Part shown: piece by piece, positions 6,639 through 6,729 of the stretch | Layout: each line of letters opens with the position of its first letter | Numbering within the stretch: the stretch's first letter is position 1 | From: DASQDN01 sp035630195 | GTDB lineage: Bacteria > Acidobacteriota > Terriglobia > Bryobacterales > Bryobacteraceae | Direction of reading: 5' to 3' | Length of the DNA stretch: 6,729 nucleotides | Assembly: GCA_035630195.1 (NCBI GenBank) | Contig: DASQLD010000649.1 | Location: 1-6,729, forward strand | Program-made: the position numbers and the translations under genes | Notes under the pieces: model-generated | Seen by the model: the letters and a program-made list of their open reading frames with translations, nothing else | Told to the model about the DNA's origin: nothing | The model's database searches: none

Positions 6639-6729
6639 AAATGGACATGTCGTTGGAAAGCTCATTGGATGGGGCTCACCCAAAAGGTGAAGTGAAAAAG
6701 TCGGAAGCAAGGCCAGAAGCGGAAGGCTG
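6639..6729. other. Unassigned right edge; no supported gene
   Basis: After the last stop, the frame that contains ISGSWDGRISGEVFGRNGHV (6580-6639) runs on to a TGA at 6688-6690. Another frame is open from 6596 to the end of the window, with an ATG at 6641 that lacks a Shine-Dalgarno. Neither is long enough to support a gene. The first could be a displaced C-terminal piece of the preceding protein or a remnant of something else. Confidence 0.4.

Noticed and set aside
6641..6729. Possible start of a new gene at ATG 6641, open to the window edge.
   Set aside because: There is no Shine-Dalgarno, only about 30 codons are visible, and the translated piece has no recognisable features.

Overview
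The window looks like a piece of an Acidobacteriota chromosome, perhaps of the Solibacter/Bryobacter kind. GC content is moderate, about 55-60% by eye. Three consecutive small secreted proteins near the right end resemble families I associate mainly with acidobacteria: an 'LTPEE..FWPVYNEY' helical protein, an 'IPAGTE' plus glycine-zipper protein, and a 'YQW.ETTEVS.KGE' protein. This placement is inference from protein style; there is no rRNA or other marker. Almost every protein here is exported or envelope-associated.

Left part (1-3420, plus strand): the window opens inside the last 46 codons of an IS630-family transposase. It is followed by a full-length PlpD-type (type Vd) patatin autotransporter: signal peptide, patatin lipase with an intact Ser/Asp dyad, one POTRA domain, and an Omp85-like barrel ending in Phe. 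Next, after 70 bp, comes a 312-residue outer-membrane beta-barrel protein of the 'MetA-pathway of phenol degradation' family (PF13557). The two may be co-transcribed.

Middle (3421-4869): a convergent intergenic region of 87 bp separates the barrel gene from a minus-strand gene. That gene encodes an N-terminal DUF937-like domain, one membrane helix, and a C-terminal OmpA peptidoglycan-binding domain. It starts at a GTG with a good Shine-Dalgarno. Its upstream region of about 200 bp is shared with the divergent right-hand operon. That region holds a plausible sigma-70 promoter and a structured leader with two near-identical small hairpins (CCGnAAGACGG, twice, 16 nt apart) immediately before a strong AAGGAGG.

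Right part (4870-6729, plus strand): three tightly spaced genes for exported proteins (gaps of 19 and 7 nt) form a probable operon. The third seems to lose its expected C-terminal half through a frameshift or small rearrangement near 6575-6600. The last 90 bases carry no supportable gene.

The genes suggest an envelope-remodelling or outer-membrane neighbourhood: a secreted lipase, a porin-like barrel, a peptidoglycan anchor, and periplasmic small proteins. No direct functional coupling between the two halves can be shown from sequence. I found no tRNA, rRNA or CRISPR array, and no recognised riboswitch class.
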